21,796 bases of DNA from JBBSNV01 sp964458605 (GTDB taxonomy: Bacteria; Pseudomonadota; Alphaproteobacteria; Reyranellales; JAQSWP01). Below the pieces are notes generated by a model that searched no databases, was not told where the DNA came from, and saw only the letters and a program-made list of their open reading frames with translations. The translations under genes were made by a program, and so were the position numbers. The DNA is taken from assembly GCA_964458605.1 (NCBI GenBank), contig CAYWLS010000042.1, positions 1 to 21,796 of the forward strand, read 5' to 3'. This document shows, piece by piece, positions 19,715 through 21,796 of the stretch (its first letter is position 1; each line of letters opens with the position of its first letter).

Positions 19715-19833
19715 GCCTCGAGGACCCGCGGATCCCGCCTGTGCCCAGACCAGGCGCCATGCGCCGCGCGCCGATGCGCCGTGCATGGCGCGGGCTTGCC
19801 CGGTCCCGGTCGATCGGGGACAGTGCGCCCGCC
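19715..19833 (+). promoter_or_regulatory. Gap between thiL and MFS gene with long inverted repeat
   Basis: This 119-bp gap holds a 9-bp perfect inverted repeat, GCGCCATGC (19754-19762) and GCATGGCGC (19783-19791), spaced by 20 nt. Inside it the octamer ATGCGCCG occurs twice at 15-nt distance (19759-19766 and 19774-19781). It might be a 3' structure of the rib-thiL transcript or a leader structure of the MFS gene. The MFS frame stays open through it, with in-frame ATGs at 19759 and 19774. Confidence 0.4.
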
Positions 19834-21033
19834 ATGACCGCCGCAGCCGATTCCCACCCGGACTACAAGCGCAATCTTTTGCTTCTGGCGATCTGCCAGG
19901 CGCTTTCCCTGTCCTGCACCAGCATGTCGATCGTGGCTACGCCGCTGGCGGCCTATTCGATCGCCGACAACAAGGCGTTCTCGACCCTGCCGATCGCCCT
20001 GCAGCATCTGGGCGTGATGACCTCGACCTTTCCGGCGTCGTTCATGATGCGTCGCTTCGGCCGGCGCGCCGGTTTCATGGTCGGTGCCTGCCTGGGCATT
20101 GCCGGCGCGGCGCTGTGCGTGCACGCGATGGTGACGTCGACCTTCCTGTATCTGTGCCTGGGTCTGTACCTGGTCGGCACCTTCGTCGGCCATGCCCAGT
20201 ATTACCGCTTCGCCGCGGCGGAGATCGCCCCGCCCATCCTGCGGGCGCGCACCATCTCGTGGGTGCTGGCGGGCGGTGTCCTGGCGGCGGTGATCGGGCC
20301 CAACCTGGCCAATTTTTCGCGCGACTGGTTCAAGCCGGTGCTGTTCGAGGGCACCTACCTGGCGATGATCGGCCTGCTGGTGCTGAGCATCCTGGTGATC
20401 GGCTTCCTGCGCGTTCCCAAGCCCACGGCGCTGGAGATCGAAGGCTCGCAGCGGCCGCTCCTGACCATCGTCCTGCAGCCGATGTTCCTGGTCGCGGCCG
20501 GCGGCGCGGTAATTTCCTACGCCGTCATGTCGCTGCTGATGACGGCGACGCCCTTTGCCATGCATGCCTGCGACCTGCCGCTGTCCGACACCGCCTTCGT
20601 CATCAGCAGCCACGTGCTGGGCATGTTCGTGCCCTCCTTCTTCACCGGCTGGCTGATCACCCGATTCGGCGTGCTCAACATCATGCTGTTGGGCGTGGTG
20701 CTGCTGTTCGGCGCCGTCGCCATCGACCTGGGCGGCAGCAGCCTGTGGCATTTCTGGGCCGGTCTGGCGATGCTGGGCGTGGGCTGGAACTTCCTGTTCA
20801 CCGGCGGCACCACCCTGGTGACCTCCACCTATACCGGGGCGGAGCGGGCCAAGACCCAGGCCATCAACGACTTCCTGGTGTTCGGTACCACCGGTATGGC
20901 CAGTCTTTCGGCCGGCATTCTGCACGAGGCCTTCGGCTGGGCGACCCTGAACTATCTTGCCCTGCCGATGATCGCCGTGGCCCTGTTCGCCGTCTGCATG
21001 GCGCGCTGGCAGCGTTACAGCGCCGTCGCCTGA
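19834..21033 (+). CDS. Major facilitator superfamily transporter, substrate unknown
   Basis: This 399-residue protein looks like a 12-helix MFS permease. After a short soluble N-terminus (1-12) come alternating hydrophobic helices. A loop between helices 2 and 3 carries the MFS-A-like pattern MMRRFGRRAGF, and a longer charged central loop (FLRVPKPTALEIEGSQRP) separates the two halves. The segment ERAKTQAINDFLVFGT between late helices resembles a group of uncharacterised proteobacterial MFS proteins. ATG at 19834 matches the start of the fold, but its only purine-rich site (GGGGA at 19816-19820) is 13 nt away. In-frame ATGs at 19759 and 19774 would add an Arg-rich lead. Placement between thiL and hppA gives no clear substrate; a vitamin-related role is only a guess. 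Confidence 0.85.
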   Translation: MTAAADSHPDYKRNLLLLAICQALSLSCTSMSIVATPLAAYSIADNKAFSTLPIALQHLGVMTSTFPASFMMRRFGRRAGFMVGACLGIAGAALCVHAMVTSTFLYLCLGLYLVGTFVGHAQYYRFAAAEIAPPILRARTISWVLAGGVLAAVIGPNLANFSRDWFKPVLFEGTYLAMIGLLVLSILVIGFLRVPKPTALEIEGSQRPLLTIVLQPMFLVAAGGAVISYAVMSLLMTATPFAMHACDLPLSDTAFVISSHVLGMFVPSFFTGWLITRFGVLNIMLLGVVLLFGAVAIDLGGSSLWHFWAGLAMLGVGWNFLFTGGTTLVTSTYTGAERAKTQAINDFLVFGTTGMASLSAGILHEAFGWATLNYLALPMIAVALFAVCMARWQRYSAVA

Positions 21034-21052
21034 ACGCCGGACCGGCGCTTCA
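21031..21052 (+). other. Hairpin at the MFS stop codon
   Basis: CGCCG (21035-21039) pairs with CGGCG (21043-21047) around GAC. The flanking TGAA and TTCA can pair too, with one bulged C. The stem includes the stop codon. There is no T-tract after it. Confidence 0.35.
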
Positions 21053-21108
21053 GCATCGCCCAGCCGCGCCGATTTTCCACCGCCAGAGGCCAACTTCCGG
21101 ACTTTTCC

Positions 21109-21151
21109 CGGGGCCCGGCCTGTTGCCTTGGCCCCGCCAATCTGGCATTTT
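21109..21151 (+). terminator. Weak terminator candidate after MFS gene
   Basis: CGGGGCC (21109-21115) pairs with GGCCCCG (21130-21136) around a 14-nt loop. Directly after it a small stem, GCCA (21136-21139) with TGGC (21143-21146), is followed by ATTTT. The stem next to the T-run is only 4 bp, so termination may be partial. Confidence 0.3.
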
Positions 21152-21267
21152 CCGGCCGCATTGCGCCGGGGGGATACGCGAAGGGGCCTAGGAACGAACA
21201 AGGGCCCGCCACCGAATCCGAGGCGTTTCTCGCAATTAAGACATTGTAATCAAACGGGAAATCTAAA
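21152..21267 (+). promoter_or_regulatory. hppA upstream region
   Basis: This stretch of about 116 bp before hppA becomes AT-rich over its last 40 bases (21232-21267), unlike the rest of the window. It probably includes the promoter or an unstructured translation start region. I found no -35/-10 pair with standard spacing. A GGGAA at 21256-21260 lies 7 nt before the ATG and is the likely ribosome-binding site. Confidence 0.35.
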
Positions 21268-21796
21268 ATGTCCACCGCACTTTGGTTCGTCATCGGCTGC
21301 GGCATCCTGGCCGTGCTGTATGGCATCTTCACTGCGCGTTCGGTGTTGTCGGCCGATGCCGGCACGCCGCGCATGCAGGAGATCGCCAAGGCCATTCAGG
21401 AAGGCGCCAGCGCCTATCTGAAGCGCCAATACACCACCATCGCCATCGTCGGCGTGGTCGTCCTCGTCGTGTTGGCGGTGCTGCTGGGCATCTGGTCGGC
21501 GATCGGCTTCCTGATCGGTGCCGTCCTGTCGGGCGCGGCGGGCTTCATCGGCATGAACGTGTCGGTGCGCGCCAATGTGCGTACCGCAGTGGCGGCGCAG
21601 AAGAGCCTGGCGGCGGGTCTGGACCTGTCGTTCAAGGCCGGCGCCATCACCGGCATGCTGGTGGCCGGCCTGGCGCTGCTGGGCGTCGCGGTCTACTACG
21701 CCATCCTGCTGACCGCCAAGGTCGATGGCCGCGTGCTGGTCGATTCGCTGGTGGCGTTGGGCTTCGGCGCTTCGCTGATCTCCATCTTCGCCCGTC
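21268..21796 (+). CDS. hppA: Membrane-bound proton-translocating pyrophosphatase (5' part)
   Basis: Only the first 176 residues lie in the window; the family is about 660-720 residues, so most of the gene is outside. The enzyme hydrolyses pyrophosphate and pumps H+ across the inner membrane. Visible family features are a first hydrophobic helix (about 5-22), the conserved EGASAYLKRQY (45-55), a helix pair at 57-94, the GMNVSVRANVRTAVAA segment (95-110) and TGMLVAGLALLG (128-139), then LGFGASLISIFAR at the edge. The residues that separate K+-dependent from K+-independent enzymes and the catalytic Asp-rich loops are not included. The start has GGGAA 7 nt upstream. Identification is firm; the coupling-ion subtype is open. 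Confidence 0.94.
   Translation, partial: MSTALWFVIGCGILAVLYGIFTARSVLSADAGTPRMQEIAKAIQEGASAYLKRQYTTIAIVGVVVLVVLAVLLGIWSAIGFLIGAVLSGAAGFIGMNVSVRANVRTAVAAQKSLAAGLDLSFKAGAITGMLVAGLALLGVAVYYAILLTAKVDGRVLVDSLVALGFGASLISIFAR

Noticed and set aside
19540..21201. Long minus-strand open frame antisense to the MFS gene (553 codons)
   Set aside because: The composition is low-complexity, rich in His/Gln/Arg/Gly, with no domain or ribosome-binding site. The plus strand is a clear membrane protein.

Overview
The window is a densely coded, GC-rich chromosomal segment of about 21.8 kb. It has no mobile elements, tRNA/rRNA genes, CRISPR arrays or phage genes. Three things suggest an alphaproteobacterium: the high GC content, the gene order (rpiB)-glyA-nrdR-ribD-ribE-ribBX-ribH-nusB-thiL, and a five-gene branched-chain amino acid transporter with a small membrane protein in the operon. 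Rhodospirillales or a relative is my guess, but I cannot place it at genus level from sequence alone.

Region 1 (1-2964) holds an archaeal-type (SsADH-like) zinc alcohol dehydrogenase on the minus strand. Divergent from it is a run on the plus strand: a MaoC-type hotdog hydratase, a short-chain dehydrogenase and an ABM-fold mono-oxygenase-like protein. Together they look like a small catabolic module of unknown substrate. Region 2 (2965-5390) has a cyclic-nucleotide-binding potassium channel diverging from a CorA-type magnesium/divalent cation transporter. A GC hairpin separates corA from the convergent gene that follows.

Region 3 (5391-12285) holds glutaryl-CoA dehydrogenase (gcdH) on the minus strand. 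Divergent from it is an overlapping operon livH-livM-livG-livF plus a small three-helix membrane protein, then a periplasmic amino-acid-binding protein gene that ends in a good intrinsic terminator. This pairs amino acid import with an acyl-CoA catabolic enzyme across a shared 197-bp promoter region.

Region 4 (12286-19714) is a housekeeping super-cluster: rpiB, glyA, nrdR, the riboflavin genes ribD, ribE, ribB(X) and ribH, then nusB and thiL. Many of these genes overlap by 4 nt (ATGA/GTGA), so they are probably translationally coupled. It links pentose phosphate and one-carbon metabolism, ribonucleotide reductase control, flavin synthesis, antitermination and thiamine diphosphate synthesis. 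The RibB protein carries a C-terminal GTP cyclohydrolase II-like domain that has lost its zinc cysteines (RibBX type), so GTP cyclohydrolase II must be encoded elsewhere.

Region 5 (19715-21796) has an uncharacterised MFS transporter and the 5' part of hppA, a membrane proton-pumping pyrophosphatase cut by the window edge.

No clearly new multi-gene system is visible. The observations most worth following are the degenerate RibA half of RibBX, the liv-coupled small membrane protein, the channel's cyclic nucleotide pocket, an Asp-to-Asn change in ThiL, and the orphan ADH/MaoC/SDR/ABM cluster.
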